DNA of 64,000 nt from Aliarcobacter cibarius (GCF_013372265.1 NZ_CP054051.1:1884596-1948595), one strand, 5' to 3'; counted from the stretch's first letter, positions 44,838-55,513 are shown. Numbers and translations: made by a program. The notes: a model not told the origin generated them from the letters alone.

Positions 44838-44863
44838 AAACCTAAGGAAAAATCCTTAAGTTT
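44838..44863. terminator. Hairpin just after gdhA
   Basis: TAAGGA (44843-44848) pairs with TCCTTA (44853-44858), and the outer AAAC/GTTT also pair with one mismatch. It lies 15 bases beyond the gdhA stop on the minus strand and has a poor T-tract, so termination efficiency is uncertain. Confidence 0.45.
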
Positions 44864-44877
44864 TGATATTATATTTA

Positions 44878-46245
<1,368 letters not shown>

Positions 46246-46262
46246 TCAAATTTCGGAGAAGG

Positions 46263-46270
46263 ATTGTATC
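46263..46270 (-). promoter_or_regulatory. -10 box of gdhA
   Basis: GATACAAT on the minus strand lies 33 bases before the gdhA ATG. It is the same octamer as in front of nuoA and the peroxiredoxin gene. Confidence 0.55.
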
Positions 46271-46300
46271 AGAGTTTTTATTTAATTTTGTTTAAATTTC

Positions 46301-46336
46301 AAGTAAAATATCTACAATTTTATAAATATTTTACTT
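46301..46336. terminator. Hairpin between rho and gdhA
   Basis: AAGTAAAATAT (46301-46311) pairs with ATATTTTACTT (46326-46336) across a 14-base loop. It lies 30 bases after the rho stop. The T-run is on the plus strand, so action on rho transcripts is uncertain. Confidence 0.45.
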
Positions 46337-46366
46337 TTTTAGACATTTTTAAGCTAAAATAAAGTT

Positions 46367-47689
46367 TTATTCATTCATAGATGCAAAAAATTCTTCGTTA
46401 TTTTTTGTTTTTTGCATTTTTGAATATAAGAATTTAAGTGCTTCAACTTCATCCATTTGCGAAATAGCATTTCTTAAAATCCATGTTTTTTGTAATATAT
46501 CTGAAGATAAAAGAAGTTCTTCTTTTCTTGTACCTGATTTAATGATATCAAGAGCTGGATATACCCTTTTATTTGCAGCATTTCTACTTAGCACTACTTC
46601 AGAGTTACCTGTTCCTTTAAATTCTTCAAAAATAACTTCATCCATTTTTGAACCTGTTTCTATTAAAGCAGTTGATACAATAGTTAAACTTCCACCTTCT
46701 TCAATGTTTCTAGCTGCTCCAAAAAATCTTTTTGGTTTATGAAGTGCATTTGCATCAACTCCACCAGAAAGAACTTTTCCAGAACTTGGAGTTACAGTAT
46801 TGTAAGCTCTGGCTAGTCTAGTAATTGAATCAAGTAATATAACAACATCTTTTTTCATTTCAACAAGTCTTTTTGCTTTTTCAATAACAATTTCAGCAAC
46901 TCTTACATGATTTTGAGCAGGTAAATCAAATGTTGAACTGTAAACTTCACCTTTTACACTTCTTTGCATATCAGTAACTTCTTCTGGTCTTTCATCTATT
47001 AATAGAACCATTAAAGTAACTTCTGGATGATTTTTACTTATTGCATGAGCTAGTTCTTTTAATAATTCTGTTTTACCAGTTTTTGGTGGAGCAACAATCA
47101 ATCCTCTTTGACCTCTCCCCATAGGAGCAAATAAATCAAGCATTCTTCCTGTCATTTTTTGTGATTCATATTCAAAATTAAATTTTTTTGTTGAGTACAA
47201 AGGAGTTAAGTTATCAAATAATGGTCTATTTTTTGAATCTTTTACGGGAAGATAATTTATAGCTTCAATTTTTAAAAGGGCATTATACTTCTCACTATCT
47301 TTATTTGGAGGTCTAACTTGCCCAGTTACAATATCACCTGTTCTTAATGCAAATTTTCTAATTTGTGTAGCACTTACATAAGAGTCATTTGAAGTATCTG
47401 AAAAATTTCCATCAATTGCTCTTAAAAATCCAAAGCCACCTTCTTTTATTTCTAAAATTCCTGTAAAAAGAATAAATCCACCAGCATCAATTTGAGATGC
47501 AAGTATCATAAACATTAAATCTTGTCTTTTTAATTCTTGAGGATTTTCAACATCTAGATCATTTGCAATGTCAAGAAGAGTTTCTATAGGTAACTCTCTT
47601 AGTTGTTCTATCTTGTAACCATCAACAGGTATATGTGTTCTTGTTTTTTTTGTAGTTTTTGATTTTATTTCTTCTTTAGACTCTTCCAT
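46367..47689 (-). CDS. rho: Transcription termination factor Rho
   Basis: This is a 440-residue RNA-dependent ATPase. The N-terminal Rho domain is followed by the RNA-binding cold-shock-like fold ([14 protein letters not shown]) and the P-loop [16 protein letters not shown]. Walker B is [16 protein letters not shown], and the C-terminal Q/R loops include [18 protein letters not shown]. The ATG at 47689 follows AAAGG at good spacing and is preferred over an upstream GTG (47711-47713) with no ribosome-binding site. Rho in this organism is relevant because several operon ends here have hairpins without T-tracts. Confidence 0.95.
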   Translation of the reverse strand: MEESKEEIKSKTTKKTRTHIPVDGYKIEQLRELPIETLLDIANDLDVENPQELKRQDLMFMILASQIDAGGFILFTGILEIKEGGFGFLRAIDGNFSDTSNDSYVSATQIRKFALRTGDIVTGQVRPPNKDSEKYNALLKIEAINYLPVKDSKNRPLFDNLTPLYSTKKFNFEYESQKMTGRMLDLFAPMGRGQRGLIVAPPKTGKTELLKELAHAISKNHPEVTLMVLLIDERPEEVTDMQRSVKGEVYSSTFDLPAQNHVRVAEIVIEKAKRLVEMKKDVVILLDSITRLARAYNTVTPSSGKVLSGGVDANALHKPKRFFGAARNIEEGGSLTIVSTALIETGSKMDEVIFEEFKGTGNSEVVLSRNAANKRVYPALDIIKSGTRKEELLLSSDILQKTWILRNAISQMDEVEALKFLYSKMQKTKNNEEFFASMNE

Positions 47690-47808
47690 GAGTATATTTG
47701 CCTTTGATTTCACATAAAATTATGTAGTTTTGTAGTTTTTTTGAGATTTTTTTTAAAAGTAAAAGGACAATTTTAGTTAATATTTCTAAATTTGTCAAGA
47801 AAATAAAA

Positions 47809-47835
47809 AAGGGATACTAAAATTTAGTATCCCTT
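47809..47835 (-). terminator. Terminator of the peroxiredoxin gene
   Basis: AAGGGATACTAAA and TTTAGTATCCCTT form a near-perfect palindrome, and on the minus strand TTTTTTATTTT follows. It is a strong intrinsic terminator. Confidence 0.85.
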
Positions 47836-47849
47836 CATTTAAACAGATA

Positions 47850-48446
47850 TTATAATTTACCTTCATTTTTAGCTAAGTAATTAGCTACACCATCTTTATC
47901 TGCTTTCATTCCTTCATCACCTTTTTGCCATCCTGCTGGGCATACTTCACCATATTCATTTGTAAACAACATTGCATCTACCATTCTGATCATCTCATCT
48001 ACATTTCTTCCTAATGGTAAATCATTAACTACTGCATGTCTTACTGTTCCATCTTTATCTATTAAGAAAGATCCTCTTAATGCAACAGACTCACCAAATA
48101 AAACATCATAATCTTTTGCAATTTGTTTATTTAAGTCTGCTACCATTGGAAATTTAACTCTTCCAATTCCACCATTTTCAACTGCAGTTTCTCTCCATGC
48201 GAAGTGAGAGAATTGAGAATCTACTGAACAACCAATTACATTAATTCCTCTTGCTTTAAATTCATCTGTTCTTTTTGAGAATGCAATAATTTCTGATGGA
48301 CATACGAATGTAAAGTCTAGTGGCCAGAAAAATAAGATTGCCCCTTTTTCTCCAATATTTTTATATAAGTTAAAATCTTCTACTATTGTTCCATCAGCTA
48401 ACACTGCCGTTGCTGTAAAATCTGGTGCTTTTTTTGTTACTAACAT
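47850..48446 (-). CDS. 2-Cys peroxiredoxin (AhpC/TsaA family)
   Basis: This 198-residue cytosolic peroxidase reduces H2O2 and organic peroxides. The peroxidatic Cys49 is in DFTFVCPSEIIAF and the resolving Cys169 in EVCPAGWQKG, the typical 2-Cys arrangement. The helper Arg lies in VALRGSFLID. It is divergent from a ferredoxin gene across 175 bases. A GATACAAT -10 box lies upstream. Confidence 0.94.
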   Translation of the reverse strand: MLVTKKAPDFTATAVLADGTIVEDFNLYKNIGEKGAILFFWPLDFTFVCPSEIIAFSKRTDEFKARGINVIGCSVDSQFSHFAWRETAVENGGIGRVKFPMVADLNKQIAKDYDVLFGESVALRGSFLIDKDGTVRHAVVNDLPLGRNVDEMIRMVDAMLFTNEYGEVCPAGWQKGDEGMKADKDGVANYLAKNEGKL

Positions 48447-48482
48447 ATTCTATTCCTTTTATTTAATTTTTTATATGCTGAA

Positions 48483-48490
48483 ATTGTATC
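48483..48490 (-). promoter_or_regulatory. -10 box of the peroxiredoxin gene
   Basis: GATACAAT on the minus strand lies about 37 bases before the ATG. The remainder of the divergent gap is AT-rich; I could not define a PerR or Fur box with confidence. Confidence 0.5.
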
Positions 48491-48621
48491 AAATAAAATT
48501 TATATTTAGCTTAAAAATAAAAATATTTATTTAATAATAATTTTTATCATCTATTGCAAAATTAAAGTTAATTTTATATATTGTTTGTTAAAGTTATCCA
48601 AAATTATTTAGGAGAACTAAA

Positions 48622-48894
48622 ATGGCTGTTTTAATTACTGATATTTGTATCAGCTGTGATGCTTGTTTAGACGAATGTCCAGTTGGTGCCATAGTTGATA
48701 ATGATGATAATCCAACAGGTGAAGATATATATTATGTATATAAAGATAAGTGTGTAGAGTGTGTAGGACATAACGATGCCCCAGCATGTGCAGATGCATG
48801 TCCAACAGAAGGTTGTATAGTTTGGGATGAAGTTGGTTCAAGTAAAATTGAAAAAGACGATAGAGGAACTGCAGGAACTCCTGTAATTGAATAA
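48622..48894 (+). CDS. 2[4Fe-4S] ferredoxin, Allochromatium type
   Basis: This is a 90-residue electron carrier. The first cluster motif is CISCDACLDECPVGAI. The second begins CVECVGHNDAPACADACP with an 8-residue insertion between Cys pairs, and an extra Cys follows in TEGCIVWD. That spacing marks the Alvin-type low-potential ferredoxins. In Campylobacterota such ferredoxins serve 2-oxoacid:ferredoxin oxidoreductases, and whether it also feeds complex I is unknown. A GGAGAA ribosome-binding site and a downstream terminator make it a single-gene unit. Confidence 0.92.
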   Translation: MAVLITDICISCDACLDECPVGAIVDNDDNPTGEDIYYVYKDKCVECVGHNDAPACADACPTEGCIVWDEVGSSKIEKDDRGTAGTPVIE

Positions 48895-48922
48895 TTTCAA
48901 AACATTTTAAATAAATTATTAT

Positions 48923-48956
48923 AAAGACAAGTATTTTTTACTTGTCTTTTTTTATT
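48923..48956 (+). terminator. Terminator of the ferredoxin gene
   Basis: AAAGACAAGTA pairs with TACTTGTCTTT around a T loop and is followed by a long T-rich run. Confidence 0.85.
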
Positions 48957-48964
48957 TTTTTCGA

Positions 48965-48970
48965 TATAAT
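48965..48970 (+). promoter_or_regulatory. -10 box of ndk-rpmF-plsX-fabH operon
   Basis: A perfect TATAAT in CGATATAATCCGC lies 32 bases before ndk. Confidence 0.65.
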
Positions 48971-49001
48971 CCGCGACTTAAAAATTTAAAGAGGATAAAA
49001 G

Positions 49002-49415
49002 ATGGAACAAACGTTATCAATCATCAAACCAGATGCTGTAGCAAAAAATGTAGTTGGAAAAATCTTAGACAGATTTGAATCAGCTGGTTTAAGAATTGCT
49101 GCTACAAAAAAATTACAACTTTCAAAAGCAGATGCAGAAGCATTCTATGCTGTTCATGCAAGTAGACCTTTCTTCAAAGATTTAGTTGAATTCATGATCT
49201 CTGGACCAGTTGTAGTTTCTGTTTTAGAAGGTAAAAATGCAATGGCTAAAAATAGAGAATTAATGGGTGCAACAAATCCAAAAGAAGCTGCTGCTGGTAC
49301 AATCAGAGCAGATTTTGCTGATTCAATTGATGCAAATGCAGTTCACGGTTCAGATTCATTAGAAAATGCTGCAATAGAAATTGCTTTCTTTTTTGCACAA
49401 AGAGAAATTTGTTAA
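49002..49415 (+). CDS. ndk: Nucleoside diphosphate kinase
   Basis: This is a 137-residue enzyme that transfers phosphate from ATP to nucleoside diphosphates. The N-terminal [16 protein letters not shown] is the standard start, and the active-site His lies in the loop [14 protein letters not shown] near residue 116. Length is typical. It is first in an apparent operon with the yceD-like gene, rpmF, plsX and fabH. Confidence 0.97.
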   Translation: MEQTLSIIKPDAVAKNVVGKILDRFESAGLRIAATKKLQLSKADAEAFYAVHASRPFFKDLVEFMISGPVVVSVLEGKNAMAKNRELMGATNPKEAAAGTIRADFADSIDANAVHGSDSLENAAIEIAFFFAQREIC

Positions 49416-49421
49416 TAATAT

Positions 49422-49799
49422 ATGAAAATAGAGTTTAAAAAAGTACCAACTACAAAAAAAGAATTAGAAACTTCTTTTAATTCAGTTAAAATTGAAGGTA
49501 CTTTTTGTAGAATTTCATCATCTTTAGTAAAAATTGAAGCAAATCTAAAGGGCATAATTGATATCGATTGCTCTAGATGTGGGTCTTCTGAACCTTTTTC
49601 ACTTGATGAACAGTTAAAACTTCTTCTGAGTGATGGAGTATATAAAGGTGACGATGAAGAATTTTTAGTAATAGAAATAGAAAATAGTTTGATTGACTTT
49701 GATGAAATAATTGAAAGTGAATTAAATAGTATAAAAAGTGATTATCATATTTGTAAAAACTGCTTAGAAGATAATCAGCTTTTCGAAAAAGAATTTTAA
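49422..49799 (+). CDS. YceD/DUF177-family protein upstream of rpmF
   Basis: This is a 125-residue soluble protein. It contains four cysteines in two pairs, CSRCGSSE (about residues 47-54) and CKNC near the C-terminus, which could bind zinc. The DUF177 (YceD) core DIDCSRCG...F is recognisable. The order yceD-rpmF-plsX-fabH is widely conserved. In other bacteria the protein is linked to 23S rRNA or ribosome accumulation. It starts 6 bases after ndk. Confidence 0.85.
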   Translation: MKIEFKKVPTTKKELETSFNSVKIEGTFCRISSSLVKIEANLKGIIDIDCSRCGSSEPFSLDEQLKLLLSDGVYKGDDEEFLVIEIENSLIDFDEIIESELNSIKSDYHICKNCLEDNQLFEKEF

Positions 49800-49809
49800 G
49801 GAGAATAAT

Positions 49810-49962
49810 ATGGCAGTACCAAAGAGAAGAGTATCACACTCAAGATCAGCAATGAGAAGAACTCATTACAAAATTACATTAAAAAAACCAGTTAAAGATA
49901 GTGATGGTTCTTGGAAAATGCCTCACATGGTAAATCCAAACACTGGTGAATATAAAAACTAA
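49810..49962 (+). CDS. rpmF: 50S ribosomal protein L32
   Basis: This is a 50-residue ribosomal protein beginning [20 protein letters not shown], which is diagnostic of L32. The C-terminus [14 protein letters not shown] resembles the zinc-free form, since no Cys pairs are present, unlike C+ paralogues. A GGAG ribosome-binding site precedes the ATG. The stop codon overlaps the plsX start (TAATG). Confidence 0.95.
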   Translation: MAVPKRRVSHSRSAMRRTHYKITLKKPVKDSDGSWKMPHMVNPNTGEYKN

Positions 49963-50969
49963 TGTTGAAGATTGCAATTGATGCAATGGGTGGGGACTTC
50001 GGTCCTGAACCTATAGTTGAAGGGCTTATAGAAGCTCTTAGAAACAATATAAATTTTACAGCTATAGCTGTTGGAAATAAAGAAAAACTTTTAAAACTTA
50101 TACCACCTACTTTCTTAAACAGAATAGAAATACTTGAATCAGAAGATGTAATCTCAATGCATGATAGTGCGACAGATGCATTAAAAAGAAAAGAATCAAC
50201 AATTTATAAGGCAATTGAATTAGTACGTGAAGGTAAAGCTGATGCTGTTGTATCAGCAGGTCATTCAGGAGCTACTATGTCATTAGCTACATTAAGAATT
50301 GGAAGAATAAAAGGTGTTTCAAGACCTGCTATTGCTACACTAATGCCTACAAGTGAAAATCAAAACACATTAGTACTAGATGTTGGGGCAAATGTTGATA
50401 GCGATGCAAAAAATCTATTTGAATTTGCCATTATGGGTCAAGCTTATGCTCAATCTGTATTAAGACTTGATGAACCAATTATTGGATTATTAAGTAATGG
50501 TGAAGAAGAAAGTAAAGGGAATGAGGTAACAAAAGAAGCTTACAAGTTACTTTCAAAAATTCCTAATTTTGGTGGAAATGTAGAAGGTAGTGATATTTTC
50601 AAAGGTACTGTAGATGTTGTTGTTTGTGATGGTTTTGTAGGAAATATTCTACTTAAAACAGCTGAAGGTGTTGCAGACACTATTGGTAAAATTATTAAAA
50701 AAAGTTTGAAAAGATCACTCATTTCTATTGCTGGTGCAGTTTTAATGAGAAAAGTTTTCAAAAACTTAAAAGTAAGAGTTGATTATGCTGAATATGGTGG
50801 TGCTCCACTACTTGGTGTAAAAGCTCCTGTAATAATTTCCCATGGAAAATCAAACCCTAAAGCAATAAAAAATGCAATCTTTCAAGCAATAAATGCGGCT
50901 AGTTCAAACTTAGATAGTATTATTGAACAAAGATTAGTAAAATATAGTACTAAAGAAGATACTCTTTAA
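49962..50969 (+). CDS. plsX: Phosphate acyltransferase PlsX
   Basis: This is a 335-residue cytosolic enzyme that converts acyl-ACP to acyl-phosphate for phospholipid synthesis. The N-terminal [14 protein letters not shown] is the hallmark. [16 protein letters not shown] and [15 protein letters not shown] follow in the correct order. Placement before fabH is conserved. The ATG overlaps the rpmF stop, so the two are translationally coupled. Confidence 0.96.
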   Translation: MLKIAIDAMGGDFGPEPIVEGLIEALRNNINFTAIAVGNKEKLLKLIPPTFLNRIEILESEDVISMHDSATDALKRKESTIYKAIELVREGKADAVVSAGHSGATMSLATLRIGRIKGVSRPAIATLMPTSENQNTLVLDVGANVDSDAKNLFEFAIMGQAYAQSVLRLDEPIIGLLSNGEEESKGNEVTKEAYKLLSKIPNFGGNVEGSDIFKGTVDVVVCDGFVGNILLKTAEGVADTIGKIIKKSLKRSLISIAGAVLMRKVFKNLKVRVDYAEYGGAPLLGVKAPVIISHGKSNPKAIKNAIFQAINAASSNLDSIIEQRLVKYSTKEDTL

Positions 50970-50986
50970 TACTAAAGGAAAATGTA

Positions 50987-51985
50987 ATGAATTATGCAGC
51001 TTTTAGATCAATTGGAGCTTATATACCACCTAGAATTATGTCAAATGCAGATTTTGAGAAAATCATTGACACTACTGATGAGTGGATTACAAAAAGAACT
51101 GGTATAAAGGAAAGAAGATTAGCTGAAAAAGATGAAGCACCTTCTGACTTAGGTACAAAAGCAGCTGAAGTTGCTATTTCTAGAGCAGGAATAAATAAAG
51201 AAGATATAGATTTAATAATCTGTGCTACTGTAACACCAGATTTTTTATGTATGCCATCTACTGCTTGTTTAATTGCATCAAAATTAAACTTACCTAATAT
51301 TATGGCATTTGACGTAAGTGCTGCATGCACTGGTTTTGTTTATATTTTAGGTATTGCAAAAGCTTTTATTGAATCTGGCATGAAAAAAAATGTATTAATT
51401 ATTGGTGCCGAGAAATATAGTTCTATCTTAAATTATGAAGATAGAACTACTTGTTTTATCTTTGGTGATGGAGCAGGAGCAGCTATTATTAGTGCAACAA
51501 ATGATAAAAGTGAAGCAATTATTGATGTTCAATGTTCAAGTGATGGAACTTATGAAGACTTGATAAAAACTGCTGGTGGGGGAAGTAAAAATCCATGTTC
51601 ACAAGAAGTTCTAGATTCAAAAATGGCTTGTATAAGTATGAAAGGTAATGAAACGTTTAAACTTGCTGTTAAAACTCTTACTTCAGATGTTGTAAAAATG
51701 CTTGAAAAACATGGACTTTCAAATAAAGACATTACTCACTTTATACCTCATCAAGCAAATTATAGAATCATAAAAGCAGTTGGTGAAGCTTTAAATATCA
51801 ATGACGAACAAACAGTAGTTACTGTTGATAAATATGGTAACACATCAGCTGCATCAATACCTATGGCTATGAACTATGCGTTCGAGGAAGGTAGAATAAA
51901 ATCAGGTGATACTATTTTATTTGATGCCTTTGGTGGTGGACTTACATGGGGAAGTGCTTTATTTAAGTTCTCTCCAAAAAAATAA
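50987..51985 (+). CDS. fabH: 3-oxoacyl-ACP synthase III
   Basis: This is a 332-residue thiolase-fold enzyme that starts fatty-acid synthesis by condensing acetyl-CoA with malonyl-ACP. The catalytic Cys is in DVSAACTGFVY (about residue 112), the His in FIPHQANYRI (about 257), and the Asn in GNTSAASIPM (about 287). It starts 17 bases after plsX. A terminator shared with the convergent gene follows. Confidence 0.96.
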   Translation: MNYAAFRSIGAYIPPRIMSNADFEKIIDTTDEWITKRTGIKERRLAEKDEAPSDLGTKAAEVAISRAGINKEDIDLIICATVTPDFLCMPSTACLIASKLNLPNIMAFDVSAACTGFVYILGIAKAFIESGMKKNVLIIGAEKYSSILNYEDRTTCFIFGDGAGAAIISATNDKSEAIIDVQCSSDGTYEDLIKTAGGGSKNPCSQEVLDSKMACISMKGNETFKLAVKTLTSDVVKMLEKHGLSNKDITHFIPHQANYRIIKAVGEALNINDEQTVVTVDKYGNTSAASIPMAMNYAFEEGRIKSGDTILFDAFGGGLTWGSALFKFSPKK

Positions 51986-52008
51986 AAAGTGGTTTAACAC
52001 CACTTTTT
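51984..52008. terminator. Bidirectional terminator after fabH
   Basis: AAAAAGTGGT (51984-51993) pairs with ACCACTTTTT (51999-52008) around TTAAC. It overlaps the stop codon region of both convergent genes. Confidence 0.8.
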
Positions 52009-52447
52009 AACTATTAAATTTTTTATTCTTAGGATTATTTTTAAATACATCTGCAGAATTTCTTGTTATTTTTTCTGACTTAAAACTATCTACTGCCGCT
52101 GTATGATTTATAAATATAACTTTATCTTCAACAATAATTTGTAAAATAGTGTAATAAGGCACTGTTAAAATACTACCTATATTTTCTTCACCAAAACCTG
52201 TTTCAAATGTTAAAAAACTATCATCTAAATTTATTGTACTATATGTGTAATTTGATAAAGAAAATAATGCAAAATGATTAATCTTATCCATTATATGTTT
52301 TGGTAGTTTTGGATTAAAACTTATTTTCTCAACATTTAAAACTATTGAAAATTTTTGATCTTTTAATAATAAAAAAGATAACTGCTCTTTAATTTGATTT
52401 TCAATCAATATTTTATAATCCAAACTCTCTACAATATCATCTAGCAA
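52007..52447 (-). CDS. Small protein with possible SspB-like (ClpXP adaptor) core
   Basis: This is a 146-residue soluble protein. It starts at TTG (52445-52447), supported by AAAAGGA seven bases upstream. I see a remote resemblance to SspB/DUF1321 stringent-starvation adaptors. Residues about 30-115 have the order N-terminal helix, beta strand, FNPKLPKHI, then LTFETGFGEENIGSILTVPYYTI. SspB proteins place a hydrophobic strand, a Gly-rich turn and a VP-(F/Y)-A-hydrophobic stretch in the same order. The ~30-residue basic tail would correspond to the ClpX-binding tail region. This is a pattern-level call, not a confident homology. Confidence 0.5.
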   Translation of the reverse strand: MLDDIVESLDYKILIENQIKEQLSFLLLKDQKFSIVLNVEKISFNPKLPKHIMDKINHFALFSLSNYTYSTINLDDSFLTFETGFGEENIGSILTVPYYTILQIIVEDKVIFINHTAAVDSFKSEKITRNSADVFKNNPKNKKFNS

Positions 52448-52485
52448 AATGTGTTCCTTTTAGAAAATTTTTGTTATTATATCTT

Positions 52486-53127
52486 ATGAAACAGTTAATT
52501 ATCCTTATTACACTTTTATCAAATTTTTTATTAGCTTATGAATTTAAATTAAATGAGAAAGACTATAAAACAATAAATAATTCAAATAAAAAATCTTTTA
52601 TTGAAAAAAGATTACAAAAATATGATGAATTAAAAGTAAAAATTGAAAATTATGATTTAATAAGAAAGTTATCTCACACAAATACTTTTATAAACAAAAT
52701 ACTACCACAATTTGATAATAAAAGCTCTGGTATAGATGATTATTGGGCTACTCCAAAAGAGTTTCTAATAAATGGGCATGGTGATTGTGAAGATTACGCA
52801 ATAGCAAAATACTTTACATTATTAGAATTAGGAATAAAAAAAGAAAATCTATATTTTGCAGTTGTTGACGTAAAAGCTAGAAATGGAAGTCACATGGTTT
52901 TATTATATAGTGAAAATAAAAATGAATCACCACTTGTTTTGGACAATTTGAGTTCACTTGTAATTCCACTTACAAGAAGAGTAGATTTAATTCCAAAATT
53001 TGCATTTAATGAAATAGATTCTTACTACTTAACAAATAAAAATTTTACAAAAAAAATAAATCTAAATTGGGGAAAAGAGAATAAATGGGAAAAACTTTTA
53101 TATAGAGTTTATAATTTAAATGAATAA
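52486..53127 (+). CDS. Exported LapG-like transglutaminase cysteine peptidase (BTLCP family)
   Basis: This is a 213-residue protein with an N-terminal signal (KQLIILITLLSNFLLA). The catalytic triad appears as Cys101 in HGDCEDYAIAKY, His136 in GSHMVLLY and Asp153 in LVLDNLSS, using the ATG at 52486. An earlier TTG at 52471 would add 5 residues and is less likely. LapG peptidases cleave adhesin N-termini under control of the c-di-GMP receptor LapD. No lapD or adhesin gene is adjacent. The 3' end overlaps the convergent pabC-like gene by 19 bases. Confidence 0.82.
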   Translation: MKQLIILITLLSNFLLAYEFKLNEKDYKTINNSNKKSFIEKRLQKYDELKVKIENYDLIRKLSHTNTFINKILPQFDNKSSGIDDYWATPKEFLINGHGDCEDYAIAKYFTLLELGIKKENLYFAVVDVKARNGSHMVLLYSENKNESPLVLDNLSSLVIPLTRRVDLIPKFAFNEIDSYYLTNKNFTKKINLNWGKENKWEKLLYRVYNLNE

Positions 53128-53669
53128 TCATTTAATTCAATAAAATCTAACATTGCATTAAAAATTGCAATTTTCTTAGCTTTATATAACATGTTTAAAG
53201 ATATATCTTTTTCTATAATCTTTTTATCTTCAATCAATCTAGCTCTTGTAGTTCCTTCTAATAAACATTTTTTTGAAGTAATCCAAATATCATCATAAAG
53301 TATTGCTATGTTTGCTATTGAAGTATCTGTAATAATTTCATCTTTTATAATAATAATATCATCACAATCTTCTCTTTTTTCATATAATTTATCTAAAGTA
53401 TCTCTATTTAGATATTTTTTTGAATAATCTATATTGTCATCAAATATTATTTTAAAATTTTTAAATTCTCTTTTTTTATAAGTAAAATATTCAACATTTA
53501 AAATTTCATTGTCATCATAAACCAATTTACATCTTAAAAGCTCATTTGTTGGTGGATTAATATACTCTTGTAAATTTAAATTCTTCCCAATAGTTCTAGC
53601 AACTCTTTTATTGTGATAATCTAAATTATAAACTTCAAAATCTTCACATTTGATTGTTTCAAAATACAT
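53109..53669 (-). CDS. pabC: Small class-IV aminotransferase-like protein, probable aminodeoxychorismate lyase
   Basis: This is a 186-residue cytosolic protein directly downstream of pabB. It has the class-IV features DTSIANIAILYDD and KKCLLEGTTRARLI, which recall the family's (S/T)-N-hydrophobic and (G-T-x-R-x-x-L) blocks. At 186 residues it is shorter than classical PabC (about 270). The N-terminal third of the PLP fold is absent or divergent, so assignment relies partly on the pabB neighbour. The PLP-binding Lys could be in the TLDKLYEKRE region, but I cannot fix it. Confidence 0.7.
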   Translation of the reverse strand: MYFETIKCEDFEVYNLDYHNKRVARTIGKNLNLQEYINPPTNELLRCKLVYDDNEILNVEYFTYKKREFKNFKIIFDDNIDYSKKYLNRDTLDKLYEKREDCDDIIIIKDEIITDTSIANIAILYDDIWITSKKCLLEGTTRARLIEDKKIIEKDISLNMLYKAKKIAIFNAMLDFIELNDYSFKL

Positions 53670-53679
53670 ATTAACCTCT

Positions 53680-54633
53680 TTAAAATGGTAAATAAACTTT
53701 ATTTATAAGTTCTTCATATTCAAGTTTTTCATCACTATCAATAGTAATTCCACCCCCACTCTTATAAAAAAGTTCATTTTTAATATTTTCAATAAATCTT
53801 ATTAAAACAAAACTTTGAAGATTTTCTCCATCAAAAATTCCAAAAATTCCTGTATAAAAACCTCTATCATAATTTTCAATTTTTTTTAAAATATCAACCG
53901 TTGATTTTTTAGGTGTTCCTGTAATAGAACCAGCAGGAAGAAGATCTAAAAATATATCTCCTAAATTATTTTTCCAATCTTCTTTTAATACTCCACTTAT
54001 TTTTGAACTTGTTTGATAAAGTCCTCTATTTTTTAACTCTATTTTTTCAAAAAATCTAAATTTTTCTACTTTTATATTTTTTGCAACTCTTCCTAAATCA
54101 TTTCTTAGTAAATCAACAATCATTGTATGCTCAGCTTTTTCTTTTGAACAATTCAATAAAACTTCTTTTGCATTTTCAATAGATGAATCAATAGTACCCT
54201 TCATAGGGTATGTATATATTTTATTATCATTAATTTCTACAAATTTCTCAGGAGAAAAACAGACAAAATCTAAATCATTCATTTTAACTCTTAATTTTAA
54301 TAAACCATTAGAATATTCATAAATTTCATCTAGATTAAGATTTGTCTCTATTTTTGTTTGTGTAGTTAAATTTAAAAGATAGCTATTTCCACTTCTTATC
54401 TCTTCTTGTATTTTTTCAAACATATTTTTATATTCAAAAAATGATATTGGAAATTTATTTAAGAAATACTCTTTTTTAAATTTATTTCCAAAACTATTTA
54501 TTTCATATTTTATATCTTCATCAAGATTATTTAGTTTTTTTATATGAAAGTTTTTTAAGTCGTAAGATAGTAAAAACAAAAAAGGCTCTTTTAAAGAGCC
54601 ATATTTGTTTAATAATTCTTTTATATTGTCCAA
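53680..54633 (-). CDS. pabB: Aminodeoxychorismate synthase component I, compact form
   Basis: This is a 317-residue chorismate-utilising enzyme that makes 4-amino-4-deoxychorismate for folate synthesis. It shows EIRSGNSYLLNLT, the catalytic region YPMKGTID, HTMIVDLLRNDLGRVA, and the C-terminal LLPAGSITGTPK and GGGITIDSD. The length is short compared with E. coli PabB (453), as the N-terminal domain is reduced. The PMKGT form, with the Lys that forms a covalent intermediate, favours PabB over anthranilate synthase. It lies between pyrB and pabC with gaps of 1 and 10 bases. Confidence 0.9.
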   Translation of the reverse strand: MDNIKELLNKYGSLKEPFLFLLSYDLKNFHIKKLNNLDEDIKYEINSFGNKFKKEYFLNKFPISFFEYKNMFEKIQEEIRSGNSYLLNLTTQTKIETNLNLDEIYEYSNGLLKLRVKMNDLDFVCFSPEKFVEINDNKIYTYPMKGTIDSSIENAKEVLLNCSKEKAEHTMIVDLLRNDLGRVAKNIKVEKFRFFEKIELKNRGLYQTSSKISGVLKEDWKNNLGDIFLDLLPAGSITGTPKKSTVDILKKIENYDRGFYTGIFGIFDGENLQSFVLIRFIENIKNELFYKSGGGITIDSDEKLEYEELINKVYLPF

Positions 54634-54634
54634 T

Positions 54635-55513
54635 TTATCTAAGTATTAATTTTTTTAAGATAGCCGCTCTAATAGCAACACCATTTGTAACTTGCTCTAA
54701 TACTTTACATCTAGGGTGTTTTAAAACATCATCAGTAATATCAATATTTCTATTTACAGGTCCTGGATGTAAAAGTAAAAACTCTTTTCTGTCCATTAAA
54801 TCAGAAGTTATACAAAAATCTCTTGCATACTCTTGTAAAGATTCGAAATACGTAATGTTATGTCTTTCTAACTGACTTCTTAAACTCATTACAATATCCA
54901 TATCATCAATTACTTCATCGATTGTACTAAATTGTTTAAATTCATTACCTTCATATTTAAAACAATCTGGTGCAACTAAATTTACATCTATTCCAAATCT
55001 AGGTAATAATCTTCTGTTACTTCCAGCAACTCTAGAATTTCTAACATCTCCAACAATAGCTATTTTTTTACCTTCAGTTTTCCCACCAAAATATTCATAA
55101 ATAGTAAATAAATCTAATAAAGCTTGAGTAGGATGAGAATGTCTACCATCACCAGCATTTATTATTGGACAATCAACATATCCTATTAAACTTTCAGGTA
55201 ATCCACACTCACTATGTCTAATAATAATAGCATCTGGTTTCATAGCATTTATATTTGCAACCGTGTCGTACATCGTTTCACCTTTTTTTGTTGAAGATGT
55301 ACCAACATCAAGATTTACAACTTCAGCTCCCAGCCTTTTTGCAGCAATTTCAAATGAGCTTCTAGTTCTTGTAGAGTTTTCAAAAAATAAAGTTACAATA
55401 ATTTTACCTTTTAAAATATCACAAGGTTTAAAATCTAAAAAACCTCTAGCATCATTAAAAATATCTAAAATTTCCTCTTTTGTAAAATCAGAAGTTCGTA
55501 TTAAATGTTGCAT
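54635..55513 (-). CDS. pyrB: Aspartate carbamoyltransferase catalytic subunit
   Basis: This is a 292-residue enzyme of pyrimidine synthesis. The carbamoyl-phosphate site has FFENSTRTRSSFEIAA, and HPTQALLDLF and RVAGSNRRLLPRFG are both present. The C-terminal loop LLLHPGPVNRNIDI is standard. No pyrI partner is visible, in line with unregulated-type catalytic trimers. It heads an apparent pyrB-pabB-pabC operon. Confidence 0.95.
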   Translation of the reverse strand: MQHLIRTSDFTKEEILDIFNDARGFLDFKPCDILKGKIIVTLFFENSTRTRSSFEIAAKRLGAEVVNLDVGTSSTKKGETMYDTVANINAMKPDAIIIRHSECGLPESLIGYVDCPIINAGDGRHSHPTQALLDLFTIYEYFGGKTEGKKIAIVGDVRNSRVAGSNRRLLPRFGIDVNLVAPDCFKYEGNEFKQFSTIDEVIDDMDIVMSLRSQLERHNITYFESLQEYARDFCITSDLMDRKEFLLLHPGPVNRNIDITDDVLKHPRCKVLEQVTNGVAIRAAILKKLILR

